64,000 nucleotides of DNA from Lysobacter sp. Root690. GTDB taxonomy: Bacteria; Pseudomonadota; Gammaproteobacteria; Xanthomonadales; Xanthomonadaceae. The translations under genes and the position numbers were made by a program. The notes beneath the pieces were generated by a model that saw only the letters and a list, made by a program, of their open reading frames with translations, was not told where the DNA came from and made no database searches. The stretch is from assembly GCF_001427785.1 (NCBI RefSeq), contig NZ_LMHM01000017.1, positions 520,031-584,030 of the forward strand. The letters are read 5' to 3'. Of this stretch, positions 9,085 to 17,449 are shown piece by piece; position 1 is the stretch's first letter, and each line of letters opens with the position of its first letter.

Positions 9085-9795
9085 ATGATCATCGAACGTC
9101 TCTCCAGCGCCCGCGGCCGCGTCCAGGCCGGCTGGCTCGACAGCCGCCACACGTTTTCGTTTGGCGGTTACTACGATCCGGCCTGGATGGGCTTCGGCTG
9201 TCTGCGGGTGATCAACGAAGACCGCGTCGATCCCGGCGCGGGCTTCGCCCCGCACCGCCACGCCAACATGGAAATCCTCAGCTACGTGCTGAGCGGCGCG
9301 CTGGCGCATCACGACAGCAGCGGCGGGGGCGGCGTGATCGGCCCTCGCACCTTGCAATGGATGAGCGCCGGTCACGGCGTGGAGCACAGCGAGTACAACG
9401 CCTCGCAGACCGAGCCCGTGCATTTTCTGCAGATATGGGTTCAATCCGATCGTTTGAATGCGCAGCCGGCGTATGCGCATAGCGATGCGTCGCTGGATAG
9501 CGACGGCGAGTTCGTGCTGCGCGCTTCGCGCGATGGCGCACGCGGCGGTTTGCCGATTCGTCAGGATTTGTTGCTGTATTCGTTGACCTTGGGCGCTGGG
9601 GTCAGCGCGCGGCGCATGCTCGACGGCGGGCGTTGGTATTGGCTGCAGGTGGCGCAAGGGCGGATCGAGGTCGACGGGCGCGTGCTCGAGGCCGGCGATG
9701 CGTTGGGGTTCCGCGAGGAATCCGGCGAGCGGGTGTTGACCGGGCTGGGCGATGCGCCGGCGGATGTGCTTTGGTTTGATTTGCCTGCGGGTTGA
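9085..9795 (+). CDS. pirin-family protein (YhhW-like)
   Basis: A 236-residue double-cupin pirin. The N-terminal cupin keeps all four metal ligands at the positions known for E. coli YhhW: H57 and H59 in FAPHRHANMEI, H101 and E103 in GHGVEHSEYN. YhhW shows quercetin 2,3-dioxygenase activity; the physiological role of bacterial pirins is usually redox or regulatory and is not settled. Starts 34 nt after yceI and may be read through from it. Confidence 0.92.
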   Translation: MIIERLSSARGRVQAGWLDSRHTFSFGGYYDPAWMGFGCLRVINEDRVDPGAGFAPHRHANMEILSYVLSGALAHHDSSGGGGVIGPRTLQWMSAGHGVEHSEYNASQTEPVHFLQIWVQSDRLNAQPAYAHSDASLDSDGEFVLRASRDGARGGLPIRQDLLLYSLTLGAGVSARRMLDGGRWYWLQVAQGRIEVDGRVLEAGDALGFREESGERVLTGLGDAPADVLWFDLPAG

Positions 9796-9826
9796 GCGGT
9801 CGAAGCAAAAGCAACAAAGCAAAAAC

Positions 9827-9868
9827 TGCAAAGCAAAAGCTGCAAAGCAAAAGCTGCAAAGCAAAAGC
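9827..9868. repeat. 14-bp tandem repeat, three copies
   Basis: TGCAAAGCAAAAGC is repeated three times exactly, preceded by two diverged copies from about 9803, and runs directly into a family B palindrome. Confidence 0.85.
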
Positions 9869-10086
9869 GAATCCCCCCTGGCCCCCCTTTTGCAAAGGGG
9901 GGAACCCGGTAGGTGGGGTCATCGCAGCTGAGAGTTAGCTAGGATCCGCAACCACCTCATTGGCAAGCATCTCATCGAGATGGCGGCCATCGACCCGCAA
10001 CACGGTCCGTCGACACCGTCCCGACCGCTTCTGCTGTTGCTGTTCCCCCCTTTGGAAAAGGGGGGGCAGGGGGGATTCGCTTTTGC
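9863..10086. repeat. two convergent family B palindromes
   Basis: AAAAGCGAATCCCCCCTGGC...CTTTTGCAAAGGGGGGAAC occupies 9863-9905; an inverted copy, TTCCCCCCTTTGGAAAAGGG...GGATTCGCTTTT, occupies 10042-10086. The same element recurs at 15594, 15681, 45221, 54656 and 54867. The 383-nt gap between the pirin and zinc-finger genes holds nothing else I can identify. Confidence 0.85.
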
Positions 10087-10178
10087 CTCACCCCCCAAGC
10101 CAACAAACACCCCGCGCCCCCGGCCCAGCCCCCCAACACTGCTAAACTGCCCGCCCGCGTCGCCATCCGTAGTCCCCC

Positions 10179-10382
10179 ATGACCACCGCAGCCAACGCCC
10201 ATCCCACCCAGGCCAGCGCCGACCTGCGCTACACCGTCACCCGCGCCGATCTGCCGCTGAGCTGTCCGCTGCCGTCAATGGCGCTGTGGAACTCGCATCC
10301 GCGCGTGTACCTGCCGATCGAAGCCGAGCGCGAGTGCCTGTGCCCGTACTGCGGCTCGCATTTCACCCTGGTCGACGACTGA
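10179..10382 (+). CDS. zf-CHCC zinc-finger protein
   Basis: A 67-residue protein of the zf-CHCC family (PF10276), related to the NDUFS6 subunit of complex I. The four presumed zinc ligands are C29, H40, C55 and C58 (last two in CPYCGSHF). Bacterial members are small free-standing proteins of unknown role, often next to lipopolysaccharide or energy genes. It ends 10 nt before the glycosyltransferase gene and is probably co-transcribed with it. Confidence 0.88.
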   Translation: MTTAANAHPTQASADLRYTVTRADLPLSCPLPSMALWNSHPRVYLPIEAERECLCPYCGSHFTLVDD

Positions 10383-10392
10383 CCCAGCGGCC

Positions 10393-11535
10393 ATGACGCC
10401 CGTGCAGCCGACCCACGCGCGCCGGCTGACGGTGATGCAGTTGCTGCCGGCGCTGGAATCCGGCGGGGTCGAACGCTCCACCCTGGAAATAGCCGACGCG
10501 CTGGTGCGCGCCGGCCATCGCGCCATCGTCGTGTCCGCCGGCGGCCGACTGGTGCCGCGGCTGCTCGCGTCCGGCGCCGAACACATCGAACTGACGATCG
10601 GACGCAAGTCGCCGTCGACCTTGCTGCACGTGTTCGCGCTGCGCCGGTTGTGGGCGCAGCTCGGCGTCGACCTGGTGCATGCGCGCTCGCGCCTGCCGGC
10701 CTGGGTCGGCCTGATGGCCTGGCGCGGCCTGCCCGAATCGGCGCGGCCGCATTGGGTCACCACCGTCCACGGCTTGAATTCGCCGTCGCGCTACAGCGCG
10801 GTGATGACCCGCGGCGAGCGGGTGATCTGCGTATCGAACACGGTCCGCGACTATGTGCTGCAGCATTACCCCGACACCGATGCCGACATCCTGCGGGTGA
10901 TTCCGCGCGGCATCGATCCGGCCGCGTTCGCGCGCGCGCCGTCGCCCGATCCGCAAGCGCGCGCATGGGCCGCATCGCTGCATCCGGCCCTGGCCGGCGA
11001 CGGCCCGCTGCTGCTGTTGCCCGGCCGCGGCACCCGCCTGAAAGGCCATGCCGATGCGCTGACCCTGCTGGCCGCGTTGCGCGCCGACGGACGCGACGCG
11101 CGCCTGTGGCTGCCCGGCGCGCGCGCCGACGGGCGTGAGGCCTATATCGCCGAACTCGAAGCGCAGGCGCAGGCCTTGGGCATCGATGCGGCGATCGCGC
11201 TGACCCCGCCAACCGATGCGATCGCGCGCGCCTACGCCGCCAGCGATCTGGTGTTGCAGCTCTCGCGCAAACCCGAAGCCTTCGGCCGTACCGTGATCGA
11301 AGCCTTGTCGGTCGGTCGACCGGTGCTGGGCTGGGACCACGGCGGCGTCGGCGAACTGCTCGCGCGCCTGCAGCCGCGCGGCGCGGTGGCCGCGTTCGAT
11401 GAGCGCGCCTTGTACGACGCGGCTTGCGAATTGCTAACGCAAGCGCCGGCGGCAGTGGATACGATGGCGTTTTCCCTGCGGGCGATGCAGGAGGCCACGC
11501 TTGCCGTCTATGCCGAACTCGTCGACACCCCCTGA
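10393..11535 (+). CDS. GT4-family glycosyltransferase, LPS core type
   Basis: A 380-residue GT-B glycosyltransferase. The N-terminal MQLLPALESGGVERSTLEIA motif is typical of GT4 enzymes; the C-terminal nucleotide-sugar site has the EX7E motif EAFGRTVIEAL followed by SVGRPVLGWDHGGVGELL. No signal peptide or membrane span, so it acts on the cytoplasmic face. Its position with an O-antigen-ligase-like gene, lpxL and waaA points to lipopolysaccharide core or O-chain assembly, but the sugar is not predictable. Confidence 0.85.
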   Translation: MTPVQPTHARRLTVMQLLPALESGGVERSTLEIADALVRAGHRAIVVSAGGRLVPRLLASGAEHIELTIGRKSPSTLLHVFALRRLWAQLGVDLVHARSRLPAWVGLMAWRGLPESARPHWVTTVHGLNSPSRYSAVMTRGERVICVSNTVRDYVLQHYPDTDADILRVIPRGIDPAAFARAPSPDPQARAWAASLHPALAGDGPLLLLPGRGTRLKGHADALTLLAALRADGRDARLWLPGARADGREAYIAELEAQAQALGIDAAIALTPPTDAIARAYAASDLVLQLSRKPEAFGRTVIEALSVGRPVLGWDHGGVGELLARLQPRGAVAAFDERALYDAACELLTQAPAAVDTMAFSLRAMQEATLAVYAELVDTP

Positions 11536-12901
11536 CGCGGCCGTCGCGGCCGCGATCGGCGAAGGCGTGGCCGATCCCTTGCACTGGGCCGGCGCGCGTC
11601 CGCCCGAGCCGCCGCCGGCGATCGTCGGTTGGCGTTGGGCGCCGGTGTGGATCCTGGCTTATGTCGCCTTGTTGTTCGCGCCCGGCATCGCCGAGACGGT
11701 GCTGAGCCTGGGCGCGATCACCATGCTGGTGAAGCTGGTGATGGCGCGCTTCAACACCGGCGCGCGCTTGCTCAGCGATCCGGCCTGGGCCTTGACCAGC
11801 GTGTTGTTCGCGGCCTATTGGCTGCCAGAACTGATCTCGGCGATCGACGCGGTCGATCCCGGCCGCGCGCTGCGCGAAGCGGCGGTGGACCTGCGCTATC
11901 TGCCGTTCCTGTGGCTGGTCGCGGCCGCGGTCGCATCCGAGCAGGGGCGACGCACGACGTTCGGCGGCCTGGCGATCATCGTCGGTGTCTGGACCGTGGA
12001 TGCGCTGCTGCAGGCGATCAGCGGCACCAGCCCGTTGTTCTTCGCGATCGACTCGCTCAAGGTCGCGATCAGCGGCCATGGCACCTGCAGCGCCGAGGAA
12101 ATCGCCGCGGTCGATCGGCTCGGCGGCATTCTCGGGCCGTGCAATCTCAAGCTCGGCCAGGTGATCGCGAGTTTCTCGCCGTTCGTGCTGTACGCGGTCG
12201 GGCGGCGTTTCGGTCGCGGCGGTTGGCTGGCGGCGACCGCGGCGGTCGGCATCGTGGTGGTGCTGGCCGGCTCGCGCGCGTCGTGGATCACCTTCGCCCT
12301 GGTGCTGTTGCTGTCGGGCTGGCGCATGCTCGGCTGGAAGCGTTTGCTCGGGCTGTTCGCCGCCGGGCTGCTGGCGCTGGTGATCTTGAATCAGACCTCG
12401 ACCCAGGTGCATCAACGCCTGGAGCGCACCGCGCAGATCGTCGGCGCCGATCTGGCCGGTGTCGATACCGCCTTGTCGGGACGCACCCGGATCTGGCGCG
12501 CGGCGCTGTGCATGGTCGCCGCCCATCCGGTCAACGGCGTCGGCGCGCGCGGTTTCCGCGAAGCGTTCCCGGCCTGCGATCCGCAACCCGGCGTGACCAC
12601 GTCCTGGGGTTACGGCCCGGCGCTGCACGCGCATCAACTGCTGCTGGAAGTGCTAAGCGAGACCGGCGCGTTCGGCCTGCTGATGTGGCTGGCCGGCGCG
12701 GCGCTGGCCTGGCGCGCGTGGACCTTCGCCGACGGCGCCGCGCGCGAACGCGCCCGGCCGGCGATGGTGGCGTTGTTGGTGACGGTGTTTCCGTTCAACA
12801 CCCACCTGGCGTTCTATTCGACCTTCTGGGGCGGGCTGACGTTGCTGTTGGCGGCGTTGTATACCGGTAGCCTGCTCGCGCAACCGCCGCGAAGCGAGTA
12901 A
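11501..12901 (+). CDS. O-antigen ligase (WaaL-like) membrane protein
   Basis: A 466-residue polytopic membrane protein with about ten hydrophobic segments from residue 45 on, and the periplasmic loop of the Wzy_C/WaaL family containing GRTRIWRAALCMVAAHPVNGVG and HAHQLLLEVLSETG. WaaL joins O-antigen to lipid A-core. The start is unusual: TTG at 11501 sits six bases after a perfect AGGAGG, overlapping the glycosyltransferase gene by 35 nt, while the first ATG (11510) is 15 bases away. The overlap implies translational coupling. The last 84 nt are duplicated downstream (see 12987-13070). Confidence 0.82.
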   Translation: MPSMPNSSTPPDAAVAAAIGEGVADPLHWAGARPPEPPPAIVGWRWAPVWILAYVALLFAPGIAETVLSLGAITMLVKLVMARFNTGARLLSDPAWALTSVLFAAYWLPELISAIDAVDPGRALREAAVDLRYLPFLWLVAAAVASEQGRRTTFGGLAIIVGVWTVDALLQAISGTSPLFFAIDSLKVAISGHGTCSAEEIAAVDRLGGILGPCNLKLGQVIASFSPFVLYAVGRRFGRGGWLAATAAVGIVVVLAGSRASWITFALVLLLSGWRMLGWKRLLGLFAAGLLALVILNQTSTQVHQRLERTAQIVGADLAGVDTALSGRTRIWRAALCMVAAHPVNGVGARGFREAFPACDPQPGVTTSWGYGPALHAHQLLLEVLSETGAFGLLMWLAGAALAWRAWTFADGAARERARPAMVALLVTVFPFNTHLAFYSTFWGGLTLLLAALYTGSLLAQPPRSE

Positions 12902-12980
12902 CGAGTGCAGAGGAGTGAGGAGTGAGTAGCAGAGCTCCTGCTCCTACTCGCTTCTCACTCCTCTACACTCACTGCTCGAC
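12902..12980. repeat. family C stem-loop element, copy 1
   Basis: GAGTGCAGAGGAGTGAGGAG...CTCACTCCTCTACACTCACT forms a long imperfect hairpin around AGAGCTCCTGCT, directly after the ligase stop codon. Confidence 0.85.
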
Positions 12981-12986
12981 CTTATC

Positions 12987-13070
12987 TCGATTTTCTGGGG
13001 CGGGCTGACGTTGTTGCTGGCGGCGCTGTCTACCGGCAGCCTGCTGGCGCAGCCGCCGCGAAGCAAGTAA
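12987..13070 (+). pseudogene. duplicated, diverged 3' tail of the O-antigen ligase gene
   Basis: These 84 nt align without gaps to 12818-12901, the last 27 codons and stop of the ligase gene. Nine codons differ, and six of the nine are synonymous (for example CTG/TTG, GGT/GGC, CTC/CTG, CAA/CAG). The three replacements are Thr to Ile, Tyr to Ser and Glu to Lys. There is no start codon. Because the changes follow the codon pattern of a protein under selection, the tail looks like a remnant of another functional allele, not a decayed copy. Confidence 0.85.
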
Positions 13071-13148
13071 CGAGTGCAGAGGAGTGAGGAGTGAGTAGCA
13101 GAGCTCCTGCTCCTACTCACCACTCACTCCTCTGCACTCACTGCTCGC
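13071..13148. repeat. family C stem-loop element, copy 2
   Basis: Nearly identical to 12902-12980. Its right arm supplies the last three codons and stop of the convergent lpxL gene (ending KSEQ). Confidence 0.85.
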
Positions 13149-14064
13149 TTTTATAGGGCGAGACCATCCCCGGCGGCCGCCGCTTGAAACGGCGATGAAT
13201 CCACAGGTATTGCGTCGGCGCCTGTCGCACCATCGCTTCGATCTGCGCGTTGACCCGCGCGCTGTCGTCGGTCGCATCGCTGGACGGAAACTCGGGCAGC
13301 GGCGCGCCGACCCGCAGGATGTAATCGGCACCTTCGCGACGATGGAAGAACGGCACCACCGCGCAGCCGCTCAGGCGCGCGAACTGATGGGTCGCGGTGA
13401 TCGTCGCCGCCGGCACGCCGAAGAACGGCGCGAACACGGTGTCCTTGCCGCGCATGTCCTGATCCGGCGCGTACCACAGGAAACCGCCTTGCTTGAGGTG
13501 GCGCATCGCCGGACGGATTTCCTCGTTGGTGAACATCGCCGCGGCATAGCGCAGGCGTCCGCGCTTGACCGCCCATTCCATCACCGGATTGCGGTGCTTG
13601 CGGTACATGCCGGCCAGCGGCAGGTGATCGCACATCAGCCGGCCGCACATCTCCAGGGTCATGAAATGGCCGGAGATCATCAGCACGCCACGTCCGGACG
13701 CGCGCACCTCGTCGAGCAGTTCCAGCCCTTCGATCTTCACCGTGCGCCGCATCGGCTCGACCTCGCCCCACCACGCGCGGGCGAATTCGAAGAAGCCCAC
13801 GCCCAGGTCGCGGAAGCTTTCGCGCAGCAGGACCTCGCGCTCGGCCTCGCTTTTCTCCGGGAAGCACAGCTTCAGGTTGATCCGCGCCGCGCGCCGGCGT
13901 TCGCCCGCCGCGCGCAGCGCGAACGCGCCGATCAGCGCGCCCAAAGCGCGTTGCAGGCCCCAGGGCAGGCGCGCGCCCGCGCACATCGCGGCCAGCGCGA
14001 GCCACATGGGCCACAGGCGCGGCGAGAGCAGGGACGGACGTGGGGGCAGGGTCGATTCGGCCAT
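13138..14064 (-). CDS. lpxL: lipid A biosynthesis acyltransferase
   Basis: A 308-residue LpxL/HtrB-family acyltransferase that adds a secondary acyl chain to Kdo2-lipid IVA at the inner membrane. The catalytic HX4E motif is H133-FMTL-E138 in SGHFMTLEMC; GMYRKHRNPVMEW and the WYAPDQDM segment are family signatures. One N-terminal hydrophobic segment anchors it (residues about 18-50). It converges on the ligase gene and diverges from waaA. The C terminus runs into a repeat element, so the last residues may be recent. Confidence 0.9.
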   Translation of the reverse strand: MAESTLPPRPSLLSPRLWPMWLALAAMCAGARLPWGLQRALGALIGAFALRAAGERRRAARINLKLCFPEKSEAEREVLLRESFRDLGVGFFEFARAWWGEVEPMRRTVKIEGLELLDEVRASGRGVLMISGHFMTLEMCGRLMCDHLPLAGMYRKHRNPVMEWAVKRGRLRYAAAMFTNEEIRPAMRHLKQGGFLWYAPDQDMRGKDTVFAPFFGVPAATITATHQFARLSGCAVVPFFHRREGADYILRVGAPLPEFPSSDATDDSARVNAQIEAMVRQAPTQYLWIHRRFKRRPPGMVSPYKSEQ

Positions 14065-14229
14065 GCCGGTAGTTTATGCGGTGAGGCGATGAATGCCGCG
14101 CAATCGGCCGAAGCTGCGCGCCGGAGGGATTCGGACCGGGGCCGATTCGCGCGCGGTGGAGTGGGGCGTGGATCGCCTTCTCGCCGTCGTGGCCACCGCA
14201 TCGCCGCCGCAGCCTTTATCCTTACGCCC

Positions 14230-15528
14230 ATGCGGAAGGATTTGATCGAGCGCCTGTTGCGCGGCCTGTATTCGGTCGCGCTGTACCTGTTGGCCCCGGT
14301 CACGGTGTATCACCTGATCTGGCGCGGTTTTCGCCAGCCGGCCTATTTCCAGCGCTGGCTGGAGCGCTACGCGATCTACCGCGGCCCGGCCCAGACCCGC
14401 ACCTTGTGGCTGCACGCGGTTTCGGTCGGCGAGGTCAACGCGGCGATTCCGTTGGTGAACGCCTTGCGCCGTGGTCGTCCGGATCTGCGCCTGCTGGTCA
14501 GCACGATCACCCCGACCGGTTCGGACCGCGCGCGCGCGGCCTGGGGCGATTCGGTCGAACACGTGTATCTGCCCTATGACCTGCCCGGCGCGGTCGGGCG
14601 TTTCCTGCGCCATCACAAGCCATGCGCGGCGCTGATCATGGAAACCGAGTTGTGGCCGAACCTGTTGTTCGGCTGTCGCGATCGCGGAATTCCGGCCTAT
14701 ATCCTCAATGCGCGCCTGTCGGAACGTTCGCTGCGCGGCTATCGCGTGCTCGCGCCGCTGGTGAGCCGCGCGTTGCGTACGGTGCGCACGGTCGCGGCGC
14801 AGTCGCGCGCCGACGGCGAGCGTTTCATCCAACTCGGCGCGCGGCCCGAGCAGGTCATCGAGACCGGCAATCTGAAGTTCGACGTCAACGTGCCCGATGC
14901 GCTGGAGGAATTCGCGCTGGAATGCCATCGCCACACCGGCGAGCGGCCGGTGTGGATCGCGGCGAGCACGCACGAGGACGAGGAAGCCGCGACGGTCGGC
15001 ATGCACCGGCGCCTGCGCGAACGCTTTCCGGGCCTGCTGCTGCTGTGGGCGCCGCGTCATCCCGAACGCTTCCGGGTGGTCGCCGAGACCGCGCGCAGCG
15101 CCGGCTGGCAAGTGTCGACGCGTTCGCGCGCGCGCTGGCCGCAACCGGGCGACGACGTGTTCGTGATCGACACGCTCGGCGAATTGATGAGTTTCTACGC
15201 CTGCGCCGACGTGGCCTTCGTCGGCGGCAGCCTGCAGGCGATCGGCGGGCACAACCTGCTCGAACCGGCCGCGACCGGCACGCCGATCGTCACCGGTCCG
15301 CATCTGCACAACTTCGTCGAGATCGCGCAGCGGCTGGAGGATGCCGGCGCCTTGCGCATCGGCCCGGACGCGGACGCGGTAGAGGCGGCGGTCGAGCGCT
15401 TGCTCGACGATCCGATCGAACGCGCGCAGATGATCGATGCGGGGCGCGCGCTGGTCGAGCTGGGGCGTGGGGCGTTGGCGAGGACGATGGCATTGCTGCA
15501 GCCGGCGTTACCGCCGTTGGGGAAGTAG
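14230..15528 (+). CDS. waaA: 3-deoxy-D-manno-octulosonic acid (Kdo) transferase
   Basis: A 432-residue GT30 enzyme that transfers Kdo from CMP-Kdo to lipid A precursor. N-terminal membrane anchor (YSVALYLLAPVTVYHLIW), then HAVSVGEVNAAIPL, METELWPNLL, NARLSERS, GNLKFD and, in the C-terminal half, WAPRHPERF, DTLGELMSFYACADVAFVGGS and GGHNLLEPAA. These match WaaA throughout and the length is normal. The ATG at 14230 is the first fitting the family; the longer antisense-driven frame upstream is not coding. Transcription ends at the terminator at 15851-15881. Confidence 0.95.
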   Translation: MRKDLIERLLRGLYSVALYLLAPVTVYHLIWRGFRQPAYFQRWLERYAIYRGPAQTRTLWLHAVSVGEVNAAIPLVNALRRGRPDLRLLVSTITPTGSDRARAAWGDSVEHVYLPYDLPGAVGRFLRHHKPCAALIMETELWPNLLFGCRDRGIPAYILNARLSERSLRGYRVLAPLVSRALRTVRTVAAQSRADGERFIQLGARPEQVIETGNLKFDVNVPDALEEFALECHRHTGERPVWIAASTHEDEEAATVGMHRRLRERFPGLLLLWAPRHPERFRVVAETARSAGWQVSTRSRARWPQPGDDVFVIDTLGELMSFYACADVAFVGGSLQAIGGHNLLEPAATGTPIVTGPHLHNFVEIAQRLEDAGALRIGPDADAVEAAVERLLDDPIERAQMIDAGRALVELGRGALARTMALLQPALPPLGK

Positions 15529-15593
15529 CGCTGGGTTTCGGCCAGTTCGTCGGCGTTTTTGCTGTTGTTCTTGCCCGCGCTGTTGCTGTTGCT

Positions 15594-15724
15594 GTTCCCC
15601 CCTTTGGAAAAGGGGGGTAGGGGGGATTCGCTTTTGCTTTTGTTTTTGCAATTGTCCCCTGACAGCGCAATAGCGCAGAGCAAAAGCGAATCCCCCCCTG
15701 CCCCCCTTTTCCAAAGGGGGGAAC
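15594..15724. repeat. inverted pair of family B palindromes
   Basis: An inverted copy at 15594-15636 and a forward copy at 15681-15724 face each other over about 45 nt, making a large cruciform-capable structure. The 414-nt gap between waaA and tolC otherwise holds only the terminator at 15851. Confidence 0.85.
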
Positions 15725-15850
15725 AGCAAAGGCAACGGCGCCTGGAATTCGAGTAGCGATTAGGGTTCGAGCGGCAACGAAATTCGAGTTTCATCAAATG
15801 CCGACGAGAAAATCGCGCTAGCAAAGCCGACCCACCAAAACCGACCCAAC

Positions 15851-15881
15851 AAAAAACCGCCGGACATGCCGGCGGTTTTTT
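15851..15881. terminator. bidirectional terminator between waaA and tolC
   Basis: AAAAAACCGCCGG, short loop, CCGGCGGTTTTTT. Both strands give a GC stem followed by six U, so it can end the convergent waaA and tolC transcripts. Confidence 0.92.
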
Positions 15882-15942
15882 GATCTATCGCGAATCCGCT
15901 AAGAACGCTGATCCTTCGCGGACGATTCCGTTAGCTACCCGA

Positions 15943-17361
15943 TCACTGCATCCCCGGCGGCGGCGCGAGGTTGGTCGCGGCCTCGGCGGTCAGCAGGCGG
16001 TTGATGTCCTGCACGTCGGCGACGTCGAGCGAGCCGGCCGACTGCTCCAGCAGCAGACGGTTCTGCAGGAAGTTGTACTTGGACTGGGCGTAGGCCTGCT
16101 GCGCCTGCAGCAAGGTGCGCTGGTTGTTCAACACGTCCAGCACGGTGCGGGTGCCGACTTCCAGGCCGACCTGCGAAGCGTCGTACGCGGCCTGCGCCGA
16201 AACCACCGCCAGGCGGCGCGCTTCGACTTCGCTGATGCCGGCGACCAGGGTCTGGTAGGCGTTGCGGGTGTTGCGCACCAGCAGGCGCTTCTGGCGCTCG
16301 AGTTCGTCCTGCGCGGCGTCGCGACGGGCCAGCGCCTGACGCACGCCCGATTGGACTGAACCGCCGCTGTACAGCGGCACCGACAGAGTCAGGCCGATGC
16401 TCGGGCCGTGGCTGGCGCTGCCGCTGAGCGCCTGGGTCTGGCCGGCGAAGGTGCGGTCGCCCCAGCTGGCGTTGTCGCCGTAGCTGCCGCTCAGGGTCAG
16501 CGTCGGCCAGTGGCCGGCGCGCGCGGTTTCCACGCTGATGTCGGCGGCGCGCACCGCCAGTTCCTGCGCGCGCAGCGAGGGATTGCCCTGCACCGCGTTG
16601 TTGACCCAGGTCTCGACCTGCTGCGCTTCGGGCAGCACCGGCTTGAAGTCGGCCGGCAGCGCCTTGAGCGTGCGCACCGGCTGGCCGGTGATTTCGCTCA
16701 GCGCCTGATATGAGTCTTCGACGGTGTTGCGGGTGGTGATGGTGCGTGCGCGCGCGTCGTCGTACTGGGCGCGCGCTTCGTGCACGTCGGTGATCGGCGC
16801 CAGGCCGACTTCCAGGCGCTTGGAGGCGTAGTCGAACTGCTTCTGCAGCGCGGCTTCTGCCGCTTCGGCCGCGGCCAGGTTTTCCAGCGCGACCAGCACG
16901 TTGAAATACGCCTGCGAGGTGCGGGTGATCAGCGCCTGACTGGTCGATTCCAGAGTGAAGTCGCTGGCTTCGCTCAGCGCGTTCTGGCTTTGCAGGTTCT
17001 TGATGCTGGCGCGGTTGTAGATCGGCTGGCTGGCGCTGATCGAATAATTGCGCGAGGTGGTATCCGATCGCACGTTGGTGCCCGGCGCGATGCCGGAAGT
17101 GGGATCGGTCGGATCGACGAGGCCGTTGGCTTCGCTGTCGTTGCGGCTGCGGCTCAGGCGCGCTTCGCCCGCCAGCGACGGCAGCAGCCGGGCGCGGGCC
17201 TGGATGCGGTCCTCCTGGGTCACCAGCCGGTTGGACTCGGCGGCCGACAGCACCGGGTCGCCCTGGCGCGCGAGCTCATAGGTCTGCAACAGATCTTCCG
17301 CCGACGCGGCGGCCGGCAGCAGGACGAGAGCCAGGGCAAGAGCGAGCGGACGGCGGATCAT
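15943..17361 (-). CDS. tolC: TolC-family outer membrane efflux protein
   Basis: A 472-residue outer membrane channel. The signal peptide is MIRRPLALALALVLLPAAASA, then DLLQTYELARQGDP, the usual TolC start. Two duplicated halves follow with the coiled-coil segments (ISASQPIYNRASI, IGLTLSVPLYSGG) and the FNVLVALENLAAAEAAEAAL and YEVGTRTVLDVLNNQ-type repeats (here GLEVGTRTVLDVLN). The ATG at 17361 has GGAAG upstream; 13 more in-frame residues were excluded. It sits next to pcm, as in other xanthomonads, and probably serves the RND pump at 19228-23701 and other exporters. Confidence 0.94.
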   Translation of the reverse strand: MIRRPLALALALVLLPAAASAEDLLQTYELARQGDPVLSAAESNRLVTQEDRIQARARLLPSLAGEARLSRSRNDSEANGLVDPTDPTSGIAPGTNVRSDTTSRNYSISASQPIYNRASIKNLQSQNALSEASDFTLESTSQALITRTSQAYFNVLVALENLAAAEAAEAALQKQFDYASKRLEVGLAPITDVHEARAQYDDARARTITTRNTVEDSYQALSEITGQPVRTLKALPADFKPVLPEAQQVETWVNNAVQGNPSLRAQELAVRAADISVETARAGHWPTLTLSGSYGDNASWGDRTFAGQTQALSGSASHGPSIGLTLSVPLYSGGSVQSGVRQALARRDAAQDELERQKRLLVRNTRNAYQTLVAGISEVEARRLAVVSAQAAYDASQVGLEVGTRTVLDVLNNQRTLLQAQQAYAQSKYNFLQNRLLLEQSAGSLDVADVQDINRLLTAEAATNLAPPPGMQ

Positions 17362-17390
17362 GCGGCTTCCTTGGACTTGCTGGTATTTGA

Positions 17391-17417
17391 GAACCCGCAT
17401 GCTGGCACGCGGGTTCT
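17391..17417. other. stem-loop between pcm and tolC
   Basis: GAACCCGC, loop, GCGGGTTC. There is no T-run on either strand, so it is not a clear terminator; it could stabilise or process the pcm-tolC mRNA. Confidence 0.5.
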
Positions 17418-17449
17418 TACGAGGGACTGACGGTTGACTGACAGGATCG

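Noticed and set aside
9803..9868. Possible CRISPR repeats
   Set aside because: Short units directly joined without spacers; a simple tandem repeat.
12987..13070. Small gene after the O-antigen ligase
   Set aside because: No start codon or ribosome-binding site; it is only the duplicated ligase tail.
13195..14229. Long N-terminal extension of WaaA
   Set aside because: The 345 extra residues lie antisense to lpxL and match nothing; WaaA starts at 14230.
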